From the NCBI RefSeq assembly GCF_008124525.1, contig NZ_VNHJ01000001.1, positions 372,001 to 436,000 of the forward strand: a DNA stretch of 64,000 nucleotides, in the 5' to 3' direction. This DNA is from Oceanicella actignis. GTDB lineage: Bacteria > Pseudomonadota > Alphaproteobacteria > Rhodobacterales > Rhodobacteraceae. The notes under the pieces were generated by a model. That model searched no databases and was not told the origin of the DNA. It worked only from the letters and a program-made list of their open reading frames with translations. Below are positions 10,623 to 20,085 of the stretch, piece by piece. Numbering within the stretch: the stretch's first letter is position 1; each line of letters begins with the position of its first letter. The translations under genes and the position numbers were made by a program.

Positions 10623-11312
10623 ATGACGCGGATCCTGGAATTCGACGCGCCGGTGGCGCTGATCGGCGGCGGAGCGGCGGGGCCGGCCGAGCTGGAGGCG
10701 GCGCTGGCGCGCGCGCCGCGCGTGGTGGCCGCCGACGGCGGGGCGAACCTGCTGGCCGCGGGCGCGCGCAAGCCCGACGCGGTGATCGGCGACATGGACA
10801 GCGTCGCCGATCCGGCGCGCTGGCGCGACGATCCCGAGGTGCGCTTCGTTCCGGTGGACGAGCAGGACAGCACCGATCTCGAGAAATGCCTGCGCCTGAC
10901 GCGCGCGCCGCTGTACCTTGGCGCGGGGTTCCTGGGCGGGCGGATGGATCATTCGCTGGCGGCGCTGCACGCGCTGCTGCGCCATGCGGATCGGCGCGTG
11001 GTGCTGCTGGGCGCCCATGACGTCGCCTTCGCCGCGCCGCCGCTGTGGCGCGCGCGGCTGGCGCCGGGGGCGCGGGTGTCGATCTTTCCGCTGGCGCCGT
11101 GCCGGGCGCATGGCTCGCGCGGGCTGCGCTGGCCGCTGGACCCGCTGGCGCTGGCGGCCGGTTCGGTCATCGGGACCTCGAACGAGGCCGCGGCCGAGGA
11201 GGTGACGCTGCGCTTCGACGGACCCGGCGCGGTGATCCTGCTCGAGCCGCGCTTTCTGGACGCGGCGATCGAGAGCCTGACGGGCGCGCCGCTCAGCACT
11301 CGGGCAGGTTGA
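10623..11312 (+). CDS. Thiamine diphosphokinase
   Basis: A 229-residue protein that would transfer pyrophosphate from ATP to thiamine to make thiamine diphosphate. Diagnostic motifs are [21 protein letters not shown] (metal and ATP binding) and [12 protein letters not shown], followed by [20 protein letters not shown], all conserved in the YloS/TPK family; the C-terminal thiamin-binding part has [10 protein letters not shown]. The ATG at 10623 is favoured by AAGGA at 10610-10614; an alternative in-frame ATG is at 10614. Its 3' end overlaps the convergent sdaA by 20 bases. Confidence 0.93.
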   Translation: MTRILEFDAPVALIGGGAAGPAELEAALARAPRVVAADGGANLLAAGARKPDAVIGDMDSVADPARWRDDPEVRFVPVDEQDSTDLEKCLRLTRAPLYLGAGFLGGRMDHSLAALHALLRHADRRVVLLGAHDVAFAAPPLWRARLAPGARVSIFPLAPCRAHGSRGLRWPLDPLALAAGSVIGTSNEAAAEEVTLRFDGPGAVILLEPRFLDAAIESLTGAPLSTRAG

Positions 11313-12687
11313 CGGCGAGGCCCCCCAGGCTGGTCTCCTTGTAGCGCGAGTCCATGTCCCGCCCGGTCTGGCGCATGGTCTCGATGCACGCATCGAGCGG
11401 CACCACATGCGCCCCGTCGCCGCGCAGCGCCAGCGAGGCCGCCGCCACCGCCTTGACCGCGCCAAGGCCGTTGCGCTCGATGCAGGGCACCTGCACCAGC
11501 CCGCGCACCGGGTCGCAGGTCATGCCCAGATGGTGCTCGAGCGCGATCTCGGCGGCGTTCTCGACCTGCTCGGGGCGCCCGCCCAGCGCCGCGCACAGCG
11601 CCGCCGCCGCCATGGCCGAGGCCGAGCCCACCTCGCCCTGGCAGCCGACCTCGGCCCCCGAGATCGAGGCGTTGAACTTGATGATCCCGCCGATGGCCGC
11701 GCCGGTCAGCAGCATCTCGCGCACATCCGAGCGGCGCGCGCCGGGGCAGTGCTCGAGATAGTATTTCACCACGCCCGGAAACACGCCCGCCGCGCCGTTG
11801 GTCGGCGCGGTGACCACGCGCCCGCCGGCGGCGTTCTCTTCGTTCACGGCCATGGCGTAGAGGCTGATCCAGTCGTTGGCGACATGGGGCGGCGGCATGT
11901 TCGCGCCGCGCTCGGCCTCGAGCTGGCGGCGGATGGCGGCGGCGCGCCGGCGCACGCCCAGCCCGCCGGGCAGGGTTCCCTCCTTCGACAGGCCGCGGGC
12001 GATGCACGCATCCATCGCCTCCCAGATCCGGTCCAGGCCCCGGTCCAGCGCCGCGCGCGACATGCGCGTCTCTTCGTTCGCGCGCTTGAGGCCGGCGATG
12101 CTCAGCCCCGACTCGCGGCACATGCGCAGCATCTGCGCGGCGGTGCGGAAGGGGAAGGGCACGTCCTCGTCCACCGGGGCGTGGGCGGCGTCGCGGGCCA
12201 GCTCGGCCTCGGTCAGCACGAAGCCGCCGCCGATCGAGTAGTAGGTCTCGCGCAGGTGCAGCCGCCCTTCGGCGTCATAGGCCGACAGCACCATGCCGTT
12301 GGCGTGTCCGGGCAGGGGCGGGCCGTAGTCGAAGATGACCGCGCCTTCGGGGTCCAGCGCCATGGGCGGCAGGCCCGGAGGGGCGGCGCGGCGCTCGACC
12401 GCAAGGCGCGCCAGCGCGGCCTCGGCCTCGTCGGGGTCGAGCGTGTCGGGCCGGTGGCCCAGCAGCCCCAGCAGCACCGCCCGGTCGGTGGCGTGGCCCT
12501 TGCCGGTGAAGGCCAGCGAGCCGTGCAGCCGGCATTCCAGCCGCGCCGGCGCGCCCGCGCCCGGCACGCGCGCGTCGCCCGCGCGCAGCGCGTCCAGAAA
12601 GCGCGCCGCCGCCGTCATGGGACCCATGGTGTGCGAGCTGGAGGGCCCGACGCCGATCTTGAAGATGTCGAACACGCTCAGGAACAT
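11293..12687 (-). CDS. sdaA: L-serine ammonia-lyase (iron-sulfur dependent)
   Basis: A 464-residue single-chain L-serine dehydratase that converts L-serine to pyruvate and ammonia in the cytoplasm with a [4Fe-4S] cluster. The N-terminal beta domain carries [15 protein letters not shown]; the alpha domain has [20 protein letters not shown] and [18 protein letters not shown], with cluster cysteines also in HLGMTCDP and QVPCIERNG. Length and motifs are normal for SdaA/TdcG. The ATG at 12687 has a GGAGAG ribosome site; the open frame extends far upstream only as low-complexity sequence. A 12-bp tandem repeat lies just upstream. It converges on and overlaps the thiamine diphosphokinase gene. Confidence 0.95.
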   Translation of the reverse strand: MFLSVFDIFKIGVGPSSSHTMGPMTAAARFLDALRAGDARVPGAGAPARLECRLHGSLAFTGKGHATDRAVLLGLLGHRPDTLDPDEAEAALARLAVERRAAPPGLPPMALDPEGAVIFDYGPPLPGHANGMVLSAYDAEGRLHLRETYYSIGGGFVLTEAELARDAAHAPVDEDVPFPFRTAAQMLRMCRESGLSIAGLKRANEETRMSRAALDRGLDRIWEAMDACIARGLSKEGTLPGGLGVRRRAAAIRRQLEAERGANMPPPHVANDWISLYAMAVNEENAAGGRVVTAPTNGAAGVFPGVVKYYLEHCPGARRSDVREMLLTGAAIGGIIKFNASISGAEVGCQGEVGSASAMAAAALCAALGGRPEQVENAAEIALEHHLGMTCDPVRGLVQVPCIERNGLGAVKAVAAASLALRGDGAHVVPLDACIETMRQTGRDMDSRYKETSLGGLAVNLPEC

Positions 12688-12706
12688 CGCTTCTCTCCGC
12701 CGCCTC

Positions 12707-12766
12707 GCCGTCTCTCGCGCCGTCTCTCGCGCCGTCTTGCTCGCCGTCTTGCTCGCCGTCTTGCGC
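12707..12766. repeat. Five 12-bp tandem repeats immediately upstream of sdaA
   Basis: Units of GCCGTCT(C/T)(T/G)C(G/T)C begin at 12707, 12719, 12731, 12743 and 12755. The block ends 20 bases before the sdaA start codon and so falls in its promoter or untranslated leader. Confidence 0.75.
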
Positions 12767-12947
12767 GCCCCGCGCGGGCCGCGCCGGCGCCGATCATAGC
12801 CGCGCGAGCCGCCCGCGGGCGAGGCGCTTGCGACCCTCGATGCGCCGATCGCGCCGCCGGCCCGCGCCGGGCGCAAGGGGCGAGCGTGCCGGGGGGCGCG
12901 GCTCGACCGGCGCGCGGAGCCTGCCGCCGCGCCCCGCGCGCCGTTGC

Positions 12948-13012
12948 CGCGCCCCATCCCCGCGCCCCGTCTCCGCGCCCCGTGCCCGCGCCCCGTCCTC
13001 GCGCCCCGGGCC
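12948..13012. repeat. Five 13-bp tandem repeats (CGCGCCCC core) between sdaA and rpiA
   Basis: The core CGCGCCCC starts at 12948, 12961, 12974, 12987 and 13000, an exact 13-bp period, with a looser copy at 13018. The 553-base gap between the divergent sdaA and rpiA genes (12688-13240) otherwise holds only GC-rich, C-biased sequence and no credible gene. Confidence 0.7.
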
Positions 13013-13240
13013 TGCCCCGCGCCCCGGGCTCGGACCCGGCGCCGTTCCCCGGCCCGACCCAGCCCCGGCCGCAGACCTGGCTCCCGACCCGGCCCCGACC
13101 CGGCTCCGGCCCGGACCCGGCCCCCGCGCCGCCCGCCGCCGGGGGCGCGCTTGTCCGGCCGGTCCGGCGCCGCGCGGCTTGCATCGCACGGGCATCCGTA
13201 TAGGTTCCGACTCGCCCTCGAACCACAGCAGGAAACCGCC

Positions 13241-13984
13241 ATGGCCAAGACCCTCACCGCGGCCGACATCGCCAAGCGCGCCGCCGCGCGCGAAGCCGTC
13301 AAGCTTGTCGAATCCGGGATGCGCCTCGGGCTCGGCACCGGCTCCACCGCCGCCTGGTTCGTCGAGCTTCTGGGCGAGCGCATCCGCGAGGAGGGGCTGA
13401 AGGTGACCGGCACGCCCACCTCCGAGCGCACCGCGCGCCTGGCCGCGCGCCACGGCGTGCCGCTGGTCACGCTGGACGAGGCCGGATGGCTGGACCTGAC
13501 CGTGGACGGCGCCGACGAATTCGACGCCGCGCTGACGCTCATCAAGGGCGGCGGCGGCGCCTTGCTGCAGGAGAAGATCGTCGCCGTCGCCTCGGACCGC
13601 ATGGTGGTCATCGCCGACGAGACCAAGCAGGTCGAGACCCTGGGCGCCTTTCCGCTGCCGGTCGAGATCGTGCCCTTCGGCTGGGAGACCACCAAGGCCA
13701 TCGTCGAGGAGATGCTCGAGGACATGGACGTGGACGGCCGCTCGTCGACGCTGCGCATGGCCAAGGACGCGCCCTACGTCACCGATTGCGGGCACTACAT
13801 CCTTGACCTGCACCTGCGGCGCATCGGCGATCCCGAGGATCTGAGCGGCGCGCTCAACGCCATTCCCGGCGTCGTCGAGAACGGCCTGTTCATCGAGATC
13901 GCCGACATGGCCGTGGTCGGCCACGAGGACGACACCGCCACGACCATCGAGGCGCCCGACCTGACCGAGGACGACGAGCATTGA
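13241..13984 (+). CDS. rpiA: Ribose-5-phosphate isomerase A
   Basis: A 247-residue RpiA, which interconverts ribose 5-phosphate and ribulose 5-phosphate in the pentose phosphate and Calvin pathways. Motifs: MRLGLGTGSTAAWFVELL (phosphate loop, residues ~27-44), DLTVDGADEFDAALTLIKGG (catalytic Asp/Lys region, residues ~85-104) and GGALLQEKIV. The start at 13241 has AGGAAA upstream; the longer open frame before it is low-complexity. It ends 29 bases before gor, with the stop at 13982-13984, indicating a two-gene transcript. Confidence 0.96.
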   Translation: MAKTLTAADIAKRAAAREAVKLVESGMRLGLGTGSTAAWFVELLGERIREEGLKVTGTPTSERTARLAARHGVPLVTLDEAGWLDLTVDGADEFDAALTLIKGGGGALLQEKIVAVASDRMVVIADETKQVETLGAFPLPVEIVPFGWETTKAIVEEMLEDMDVDGRSSTLRMAKDAPYVTDCGHYILDLHLRRIGDPEDLSGALNAIPGVVENGLFIEIADMAVVGHEDDTATTIEAPDLTEDDEH

Positions 13985-14013
13985 CCGGCCCGGCGCGCGA
14001 GGAGGAAGGCTCG

Positions 14014-15366
14014 ATGGAGTTCGACTACGACCTGTTCGTGATCGGCGGCGGCTCGGGCGGGGTGCGCGCGGCGCGCATGGCGGCCGGCTACGGCGCGCGC
14101 GTCGGCGTGGCCGAGGAGTTCCGCTTCGGCGGCACCTGCGTGGTGCGCGGCTGCGTGCCGAAAAAGCTGATGGTCTACGCCTCGGCCTTCTCGGAACTGT
14201 TCGAGGACGCCGAGGGCTATGGCTGGCAGGTCGGCCCGCGCAGCTTCGACTGGAGCCGCTTCATCGCCGCCAAGGACGCCGAGATCGCCCGGCTCGAGGC
14301 CATCTATGCGCGCAACCTGGACCTGGCCGGGTGCGAGCTGCACCGCTGCCGGGCCGAGGTGACGGGGCCGCACACCGTGCGCCTGGCCTCGCACGGGCAT
14401 GAGGTGCGCGCGCGCCACATCCTCATCGCCACCGGCGGGACGCCCTTTGTGCCCGACATTCCGGGCGCCCATCACGCCATCACCTCGAACGAGATCTTCG
14501 ACCTGCCGCATCTGCCCGCGCGCGTCGCGGTGGTCGGCGGCGGCTACATCGCTTGCGAGTTCGCCGGCATCCTCAACGGGCTGGGCGCGCGCGTGACCCA
14601 GCTCTACCGCGGCGAACAGATCCTGCGCGGCTTCGACGACGACGTGCGCGGCCATGTCGCCGGGCTGATGCGCGCCAAGGGGATCGACCTGCGCACCGAA
14701 ACCGACGTGGCGCGCATCGACCGCGCCGAGGACGGGCTTGTCCTGACGCTCGAGGACGGGGCGCGGCTGGCCGTCGACTGCGTGCTCTACGCCACCGGGC
14801 GCGTGCCCAACACGGCGGGGCTGGGGCTCGAGAAGGCGGGCGTGGCGCTGGGCCCGCGCGGCGAGGTGCTGGTGGACCGCTGGTCGCAGACGAACGTGCC
14901 CTCGATCTTCGCCGTCGGCGACGTCACCGACCGCCTGGCGCTGACCCCCGTCGCCATCCGCGAGGGCGCCGCCTTCGCCCGCACCGTCTTCGGGGGCGAG
15001 CCCACCGCGGCCGATCATTCCGACGTGCCCACCGCCGTCTTCACCCAGCCCGAGATCGGGACCGTGGGCCTGACCGAGGCCGAGGCGCGCCGCGAGGCCG
15101 AGGTCGAGATCTACCGCTCGACCTTCCGGCCCATGTTCCATACCCTGTCGGGGCGGGACGAGAGGATGCTCATGAAGATGGTGGTGCGCAAATCCGACCG
15201 GCGGGTGCTGGGCGTGCACATCGTGGGCCACGCGGCCGCCGAGATGATCCAGCTGGCCGGCGTCGCGGTGAAGATGGGGGCGACGAAAGAGGATTTCGAC
15301 CGCACCGTGGCCGTGCACCCGACGGCGGCGGAAGAGCTGGTCACCATGCGCGATCCCGTCGCATAG
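14014..15366 (+). CDS. gor: Glutathione-disulfide reductase
   Basis: A 450-residue flavoprotein that reduces oxidised glutathione with NADPH. It has the FAD dinucleotide fold near the N-terminus (FVIGGGSGGVRAARMAA), the redox-active disulfide GGTCVVRGCVPKK at residues ~43-55, an NADPH-binding fold VAVVGGGYIACEFAGIL and the C-terminal His-Glu pair in VAVHPTAAEEL. An AGGAGGAAGG ribosome site supports the ATG at 14014 over a TTG at 13981. Pairing with rpiA, a source of sugar phosphates linked to NADPH production, is common in this bacterial group. Confidence 0.94.
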   Translation: MEFDYDLFVIGGGSGGVRAARMAAGYGARVGVAEEFRFGGTCVVRGCVPKKLMVYASAFSELFEDAEGYGWQVGPRSFDWSRFIAAKDAEIARLEAIYARNLDLAGCELHRCRAEVTGPHTVRLASHGHEVRARHILIATGGTPFVPDIPGAHHAITSNEIFDLPHLPARVAVVGGGYIACEFAGILNGLGARVTQLYRGEQILRGFDDDVRGHVAGLMRAKGIDLRTETDVARIDRAEDGLVLTLEDGARLAVDCVLYATGRVPNTAGLGLEKAGVALGPRGEVLVDRWSQTNVPSIFAVGDVTDRLALTPVAIREGAAFARTVFGGEPTAADHSDVPTAVFTQPEIGTVGLTEAEARREAEVEIYRSTFRPMFHTLSGRDERMLMKMVVRKSDRRVLGVHIVGHAAAEMIQLAGVAVKMGATKEDFDRTVAVHPTAAEELVTMRDPVA

Positions 15367-15442
15367 CACTTGAACGCGGCGCCCGCCCCGCCATCTTGCA
15401 GGGCAGGGGCGAGGCGAGAATTCACGGAGGACCGAAACCGAC

Positions 15443-16609
15443 ATGCCATTCAGCAACAACTCCGGCGGCCCATGGGGCGGCGGCGGCAAGGACGACCGGG
15501 GCTCGGGCGGCCGCAACCCCTGGGGGGGCGGGCCCGGCTCGGGCGGGCCGGGCGGCGGCGGGGGCGAAGGCCCCGACATGGACGAGCTGCTGCGCCAGGG
15601 GCGCGAGAGGCTGAAGGTCATCTTCGGCGGCGGCGGCCCGGGCGGGCCGGGCGGCGGCGGCTCGGGCGGCGGCGGCGGGCTTGGCCGCGGCGGCTGGACG
15701 CTGGCGGCGCTGGGCGCCTTCGCGCTGTGGGTCTACGCCTCGGTCTACACCGTCGCGCCCGAGGAACGCTCGGTCGAGCTGTTCTTCGGCGAGCTCTACG
15801 CCGTGCGCGATCCGGGCCTGAACTTCGCGCCCTGGCCGGTCGTCACCTACGAGAAGCTCGCGGTCACGCGCGAGAACCTGATCGACATCGGCTCCGAGCC
15901 GGCGACCTCGCGCCGCCGGGGCGGCGACACGGGCCTGATGCTGACCGGCGACGAGAACATCGTCGACATCGACTTCCAGGTGGTGTGGAACATCTCGGAC
16001 CCGACCAAGTTCCTGTTCAACATCGCCGAGCCCGACGCCACCATCCGCGCCGTGTCGGAATCGGCCATGCGCGAGGTGATCGGCCGCTCGCAGCTCAAGC
16101 CGATTCTCAACCGCGACCGCGCCATCATCAGCCAGGAGGTCGAGAAGCTGATCCAGGACACGCTCGACAGCTATGAGTCGGGCGTGAACATCGTGCGCGT
16201 GAACTTCGACAAGGCCGACCCGCCGCCCGAGGTCATCGACGCCTTCCGCGACGTGCAGGCGGCCGCCCAGGACCGCGACACGGCCAAGAAGCAGGCCGAG
16301 GCCTACGCCAACAAGCGCCTGGCGCAGGCGCGCGGCGAAAGCGCCCAGATCCTGCAGGAGGCCGAGGGCTACGCCGCCCAGGTCGTCAACGAGGCCGAGG
16401 GCGAGGCGGCGCGCTTCCTGGCCGTCTACAAGGAATACGCCCGCGCCAAGGACGTGACGCGCAAGCGCCTCTACCTCGAGACCATGGAGCGCGTCCTGGC
16501 CGGGGTGGACAAGATCATCGTCGACGAGAACATCGCCGGCGGCGAGGGCGGCCCGGGCGTGGTGCCCTACCTGCCGCTCAACGAGCTCAACAAGGGGGCC
16601 AACCGATGA
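15443..16609 (+). CDS. hflK: FtsH protease activity modulator HflK
   Basis: A 388-residue membrane protein of the stomatin/prohibitin (SPFH) family. Residues 1-~85 are cytoplasmic and extremely Gly-rich, followed by a membrane span (~WTLAALGAFALWVYASVYTV) and the periplasmic SPFH domain with VAPEERSVELFFGE and DIDFQVVWNI, then a coiled coil (KKQAEAYANKRLAQARGES). HflK with HflC forms a large cage around the FtsH protease and restrains its activity on membrane proteins. It overlaps hflC by ATGA, so the two are translationally coupled. Confidence 0.95.
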   Translation: MPFSNNSGGPWGGGGKDDRGSGGRNPWGGGPGSGGPGGGGGEGPDMDELLRQGRERLKVIFGGGGPGGPGGGGSGGGGGLGRGGWTLAALGAFALWVYASVYTVAPEERSVELFFGELYAVRDPGLNFAPWPVVTYEKLAVTRENLIDIGSEPATSRRRGGDTGLMLTGDENIVDIDFQVVWNISDPTKFLFNIAEPDATIRAVSESAMREVIGRSQLKPILNRDRAIISQEVEKLIQDTLDSYESGVNIVRVNFDKADPPPEVIDAFRDVQAAAQDRDTAKKQAEAYANKRLAQARGESAQILQEAEGYAAQVVNEAEGEAARFLAVYKEYARAKDVTRKRLYLETMERVLAGVDKIIVDENIAGGEGGPGVVPYLPLNELNKGANR

Positions 16610-17502
16610 AGAAGGGACCCGTTCTGGCCGCGGTCCTCGCGGCGCTGGTCTTCGTGCTGGCCAATTCGGTGTTCATCGTCGATGAGCGCCAGCAGGCCCT
16701 CAAGCTGCAGTTCGGCAAGGTGGTGGGCGACCCCGACGGCTACCGCCAGCCGGGGCTCTACTTCAAGATCCCGTTCATCCAGAACGTGGTCTATTACGAG
16801 GACCGCATCCTGCCGCTCGAGACTTCCGAGCTCGAGATCACGCCGCTCGACGACCGCCGCCTGGTGGTGGACGCCTTCGCGCGCTGGCGCATCGTCGATC
16901 CGCTGCGCTTCCGCCAGGCGGTGCAGACCGAGGCGGCGGCGCTGCCGCGGCTCGAGCGCATCCTCAACGCCGCCCTGCGCGAGGTGCTGGGCTCGGTCAT
17001 GTCCGACAACATCCTGTCCGACGACCGCGCGCAGCTGATGGCGCGCATCCGCGACGCCGCGCGCGGCAGCGCCGCGACGCTGGGCGTGCAGATCATCGAC
17101 GTGCGCATCCGCCGCGCCGACCTGCCGCAGCAGAACCTTCAGGCGACCTTCGAGCGCATGAAGGCCGAGCGCGTGCGCGAGGCCGCCGACGAGCGCGCCC
17201 GCGGCGCCGAGGCCGCCCAGCGCGTGCGCGCCAACGCCGACCGCCAGGCCGTCGAGCTGGTTTCCGAAGCGCGGCGCGACAGCGAGATCATCCGCGGCGA
17301 GGCCGACGCCAAGCGCAACCGAATCTTCGCCGAGGCCTTCGGCAGGGACCCCGAGTTCTTCGCCTTCTACCGCTCGCTGGGCGCCTACGAGAAGTCGATC
17401 CAGCCCGGCAGCACGACGCTGGTGCTGACCCCGGGCAGCGAGTTCTTCGAGTATCTGGGCGGCGGCGCGGATCGCGACCCGCGCCGCGGCATGGCCGAAT
17501 GA
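16606..17502 (+). CDS. hflC: FtsH protease activity modulator HflC
   Basis: A 298-residue SPFH protein with an N-terminal signal-anchor (VLAAVLAALVFVLANSVFIV), then the SPFH domain beginning VDERQQALKLQFGKVV and containing DDRRLVVDAFARWRIVDPLRF and RIRRADLP; the C-terminal half is a charged coiled coil ending DPEFFAFYRSLGAYEKS, a hallmark of HflC. It partners HflK around FtsH at the inner membrane. It overlaps hflK by four bases and is 16 bases before the DUF2065 gene. Confidence 0.95.
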   Translation: MKKGPVLAAVLAALVFVLANSVFIVDERQQALKLQFGKVVGDPDGYRQPGLYFKIPFIQNVVYYEDRILPLETSELEITPLDDRRLVVDAFARWRIVDPLRFRQAVQTEAAALPRLERILNAALREVLGSVMSDNILSDDRAQLMARIRDAARGSAATLGVQIIDVRIRRADLPQQNLQATFERMKAERVREAADERARGAEAAQRVRANADRQAVELVSEARRDSEIIRGEADAKRNRIFAEAFGRDPEFFAFYRSLGAYEKSIQPGSTTLVLTPGSEFFEYLGGGADRDPRRGMAE

Positions 17503-17518
17503 GCGAGGGGCGAGGGCG

Positions 17519-17704
17519 ATGCGCGACGTCGTCTTCGCCATTGGCGCGGTGCTGGCCTTCGAGGGGCTGATGCTGGCCCTGGCGCCCGGGCTCGTGGTCC
17601 GGGCGCTGGCGTTTCTGCAGGCGGCGGGCGTCGAGCGGCGGCGCATGCTGGGTCTTGGCGCGGCGGCGGCGGGCGTGGCGCTGCTGATGATCGCGCGCTC
17701 GTGA
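17519..17704 (+). CDS. DUF2065 small membrane protein
   Basis: A 61-residue protein with two membrane spans: residues ~5-25 (VVFAIGAVLAFEGLMLALAPG) and ~43-58. The pattern matches DUF2065 (YjeT-like) proteins commonly encoded beside hflK and hflC. Function is unknown; the conserved position suggests a role with the HflKC-FtsH complex. It lies between hflC and the htrA gene. Confidence 0.8.
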   Translation: MRDVVFAIGAVLAFEGLMLALAPGLVVRALAFLQAAGVERRRMLGLGAAAAGVALLMIARS

Positions 17705-17827
17705 TCGCGGCGGGGCGCGATGCTCTTGCGGTGCGGCGCAAAAGACACATCTGAAAGGCGACGCCGCAGGCCCCGAGGGCGCCCGCAGGACGAAACAAGA
17801 CAACGCAGGATCAGGAGGAGAACGACC

Positions 17828-19324
17828 TTGTCCATCACACGAACCCGCCGACCGTATGCGGTCGCGGCGGCCGCCGCGCGGCCCGGCGCGGCCCGGCTGC
17901 TGTGGGCCATGCTGGCCACGCTGGCGCTGGCCGCCGCGCTGGCGCTGGGCGCCGCGCGCGAGGCCGCCGCGCGCGGCGCGCCCGAAAGCTTCGCCGACCT
18001 GGCCGAGCGGCTCAGCCCGGCGGTGGTCAACGTCTCGACCTCGCAGACGGTGGCGCGGCCCTCGCGCCCGCTCGGGCCGCGCCTGCCCGAGAACTCGCCC
18101 TTCCGCGACCTGTTCCCCGAGCTGTTCGGCGATCAGGGCGGACCGCCGCGCAAGGTCAGCTCGCTGGGCTCGGGCTTCGTCATCTCGCAGGACGGCTACA
18201 TCGTCACCAACAACCACGTCATCGACGGCGCGGACGAGATCAAGGTGAACTTCACCGACGGCGAGTCCCTGCCGGCGAAGATCGTGGGCACGGACCCCAA
18301 GACCGACATCGCGCTGCTCAAGGTCGAGCCCAAGGCGCCGCTGCCCTTCGTGCCCTTCGGCGACAGCGACAAGGCGCGGGTGGGCGACTGGGTGCTGGCC
18401 ATCGGCAACCCCTTCGGCCTTGGCGGGACGGTGACGGCGGGCATCATCTCGGCGCGCAACCGCGACATCAACGCCGGACCCTATGACGACTTCCTGCAGA
18501 CCGACGCGGCGATCAACCGCGGCAACTCGGGCGGTCCGCTGTTCAACATGGACGGCGAAGTGATCGGCGTGAACACGGCCATCATCTCGCCCTCGGGCGG
18601 GTCGATCGGCATCGGCTTCGCGGTGCCCTCGGCCATCGTCACCAAGGTGGTTTCGCAGCTGCGCGAGTTCGGCGAGACCCGCCGCGGCTGGCTGGGCGTG
18701 CAGATCCAGACCGTGACCGACGAGATCGCCGAGGGGCTGGGCCTTGACGCCGCGCGCGGCGCGCTGGTCTCGGGCGTGGTCGAGGGCGGCCCCGCCGCGC
18801 AGGCCGGCCTGCAGGTGGGCGACGTGATCCTGTCCTTCGACGGCAAGGACGTGAAGCAGATGCGCGACCTGCCGCGCATGGTCGCCGACGCCGAGGTGGG
18901 CAAGCCCGTGCGCGTGACCGTCTGGCGCAAGGGCAAGACGCACACGCTCAAGGTCACGCTCGGCCGGCTCGAGGAAAGCGAGCAGGCGGCCGCCGGCTCG
19001 GACGATGCGCCGCCCGCGCTGGGCGCGGTCGAGGCGCTGGGCATGAAGCTGACGGCCCTGACCCCCGAGCGCCGCGCCGCCGCCGATCTGCCCGAGAATG
19101 TCGAGGGCGTGCTGATCGAGGCGGTCGATCCCGAGGGGCCCGCCGCCGAGAAGGGCCTGCGCCCGGGCGACGTGATCGTCGAGGTCGGGCAGGAGCCGGT
19201 GCGCAGCCCCGCAGATGTCCGCCGCAAGGTCAAGGAGGCGAAGGAGGCCGGCCGCAAGGCGGTGCTGCTTCTGGTCCATGCGCGGGGCGATCTGCGCTTC
19301 GTGGCGGTGCCGCTCGAAGACTGA
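17828..19324 (+). CDS. Periplasmic Do/HtrA-family serine protease
   Basis: A 498-residue DegP/DegQ-like protease-chaperone. The N-terminus has a signal or anchor (LLWAMLATLALAAALALGAA, residues ~22-41). The trypsin-like domain carries the triad His130 (TNNHVIDG), Asp160 (KTDIALLK) and Ser234 (NRGNSGGPLF), followed by two PDZ domains (GWLGVQIQTV onward and MKLTALTPE onward). It degrades or refolds misfolded periplasmic proteins. The start is TTG at 17828 with AGGAGGAG at 17813-17820; an earlier ATG at 17720 adds Arg-rich sequence and no ribosome site. It closes the hflK-hflC-DUF2065 block and has its own terminator. Confidence 0.93.
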   Translation: MSITRTRRPYAVAAAAARPGAARLLWAMLATLALAAALALGAAREAAARGAPESFADLAERLSPAVVNVSTSQTVARPSRPLGPRLPENSPFRDLFPELFGDQGGPPRKVSSLGSGFVISQDGYIVTNNHVIDGADEIKVNFTDGESLPAKIVGTDPKTDIALLKVEPKAPLPFVPFGDSDKARVGDWVLAIGNPFGLGGTVTAGIISARNRDINAGPYDDFLQTDAAINRGNSGGPLFNMDGEVIGVNTAIISPSGGSIGIGFAVPSAIVTKVVSQLREFGETRRGWLGVQIQTVTDEIAEGLGLDAARGALVSGVVEGGPAAQAGLQVGDVILSFDGKDVKQMRDLPRMVADAEVGKPVRVTVWRKGKTHTLKVTLGRLEESEQAAAGSDDAPPALGAVEALGMKLTALTPERRAAADLPENVEGVLIEAVDPEGPAAEKGLRPGDVIVEVGQEPVRSPADVRRKVKEAKEAGRKAVLLLVHARGDLRFVAVPLED

Positions 19325-19355
19325 CGCGCCGCCTGGACGCCAAGCGCGGCCCATG

Positions 19356-19386
19356 GCCCCGCCCGGTTCATCCGGGCGGGGCTTTT
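19356..19386 (+). terminator. Rho-independent terminator after htrA
   Basis: A perfect 11-bp stem (19356-19366 with 19372-19382), a 5-base loop and a TTTT run lie 32 bases after the protease stop codon. Confidence 0.9.
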
Positions 19387-20085
19387 CGTTCGGGCGCCTC
19401 GTCGGGCCGCGCCGGGCGCCGGTCAGGGGCGGCGCCGGGGCCGGCGCGTTCGGGATCGGCGCGGCAGGGGCGGCGCCTCAGGGGCGGCGCGTCAGGGGGG
19501 CGGCGCCGCGGCGGGGGCGCGGCCGGAACGTCATTTGCAACGTCCGGGCCGAGCGGGGCGGCGCGTGCCGGGGCGTGCGGGCCTTGCTCCCCGATCGCCA
19601 TCGGGGCGGCGGGCGCCGGGGCGTGCGGGCCTTGCGCCTCGATCGCCATCGGGGCGGCGTCGTGGGTCGGCTGCGCGCTCATGCGCACGGGACGCCGCCT
19701 TGGGCGGAGCAGGACGCCAGGCGGAACGGCGCGCTGGCGCGGGGCGGCGCCGGGGGCGGGCGGCGTCGCCAAACCGGAGCGCAGGCGACCACGGCCGGCG
19801 ACCGCGGTCGTCCGGGGCGGGCGGCGCTGCCGCGTCCCGCAAGCCGGGCGTCGTTCCTTGTCCCTGTCCCGCGCCTTTGTTCAGGGCCCGCTTTCTTGTT
19901 CGTTCCCTTTCAGCGGCGCCTTGCGGCCTTGGCCGCCCGGCTCCCGCGCGCCGCCGGGGTCCGATGGGCGGCGCCTTGCGCCTGCGGGCGCGGATTGCGC
20001 CGGGCGGCGGACCAGCGGCGCGCCCGCGCTGCGTTTGCGCCGCCGGCGATCGCGGCGGCCGGCGCGGCGGGGGCCGGTCGGGCGG
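19387..20085. other. 700-base gap between htrA terminator and dnaE2 end
   Basis: No credible gene is seen. The minus-strand frame over 19368-19772 is Pro/Arg/Ala-rich and runs into the terminator. The left half holds GGGGCGGCG-type near-repeats and a 48-bp direct repeat; around 19850-19915 the composition drops in GC without a coding frame. Confidence 0.6.
19567..19659. repeat. Two 48-bp direct repeats
   Basis: GCCGGGGCGTGCGGGCCTTG starts at 19567 and again at 19615, each followed after a short variable stretch by CGATCGCCATCGGGGCGGC. The period is 48 bp with a variable four-base patch in the middle. Confidence 0.75.

Noticed and set aside
12688-13764. N-terminal extension of sdaA to a start at 13764
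   Set aside because: The extension crosses rpiA on the opposite strand and low-complexity sequence; SdaA homology begins at [10 protein letters not shown].
19368-19772. A 134-residue minus-strand frame after htrA
   Set aside because: Pro/Arg-rich, spans a direct repeat and the htrA terminator, and shows no ribosome site.
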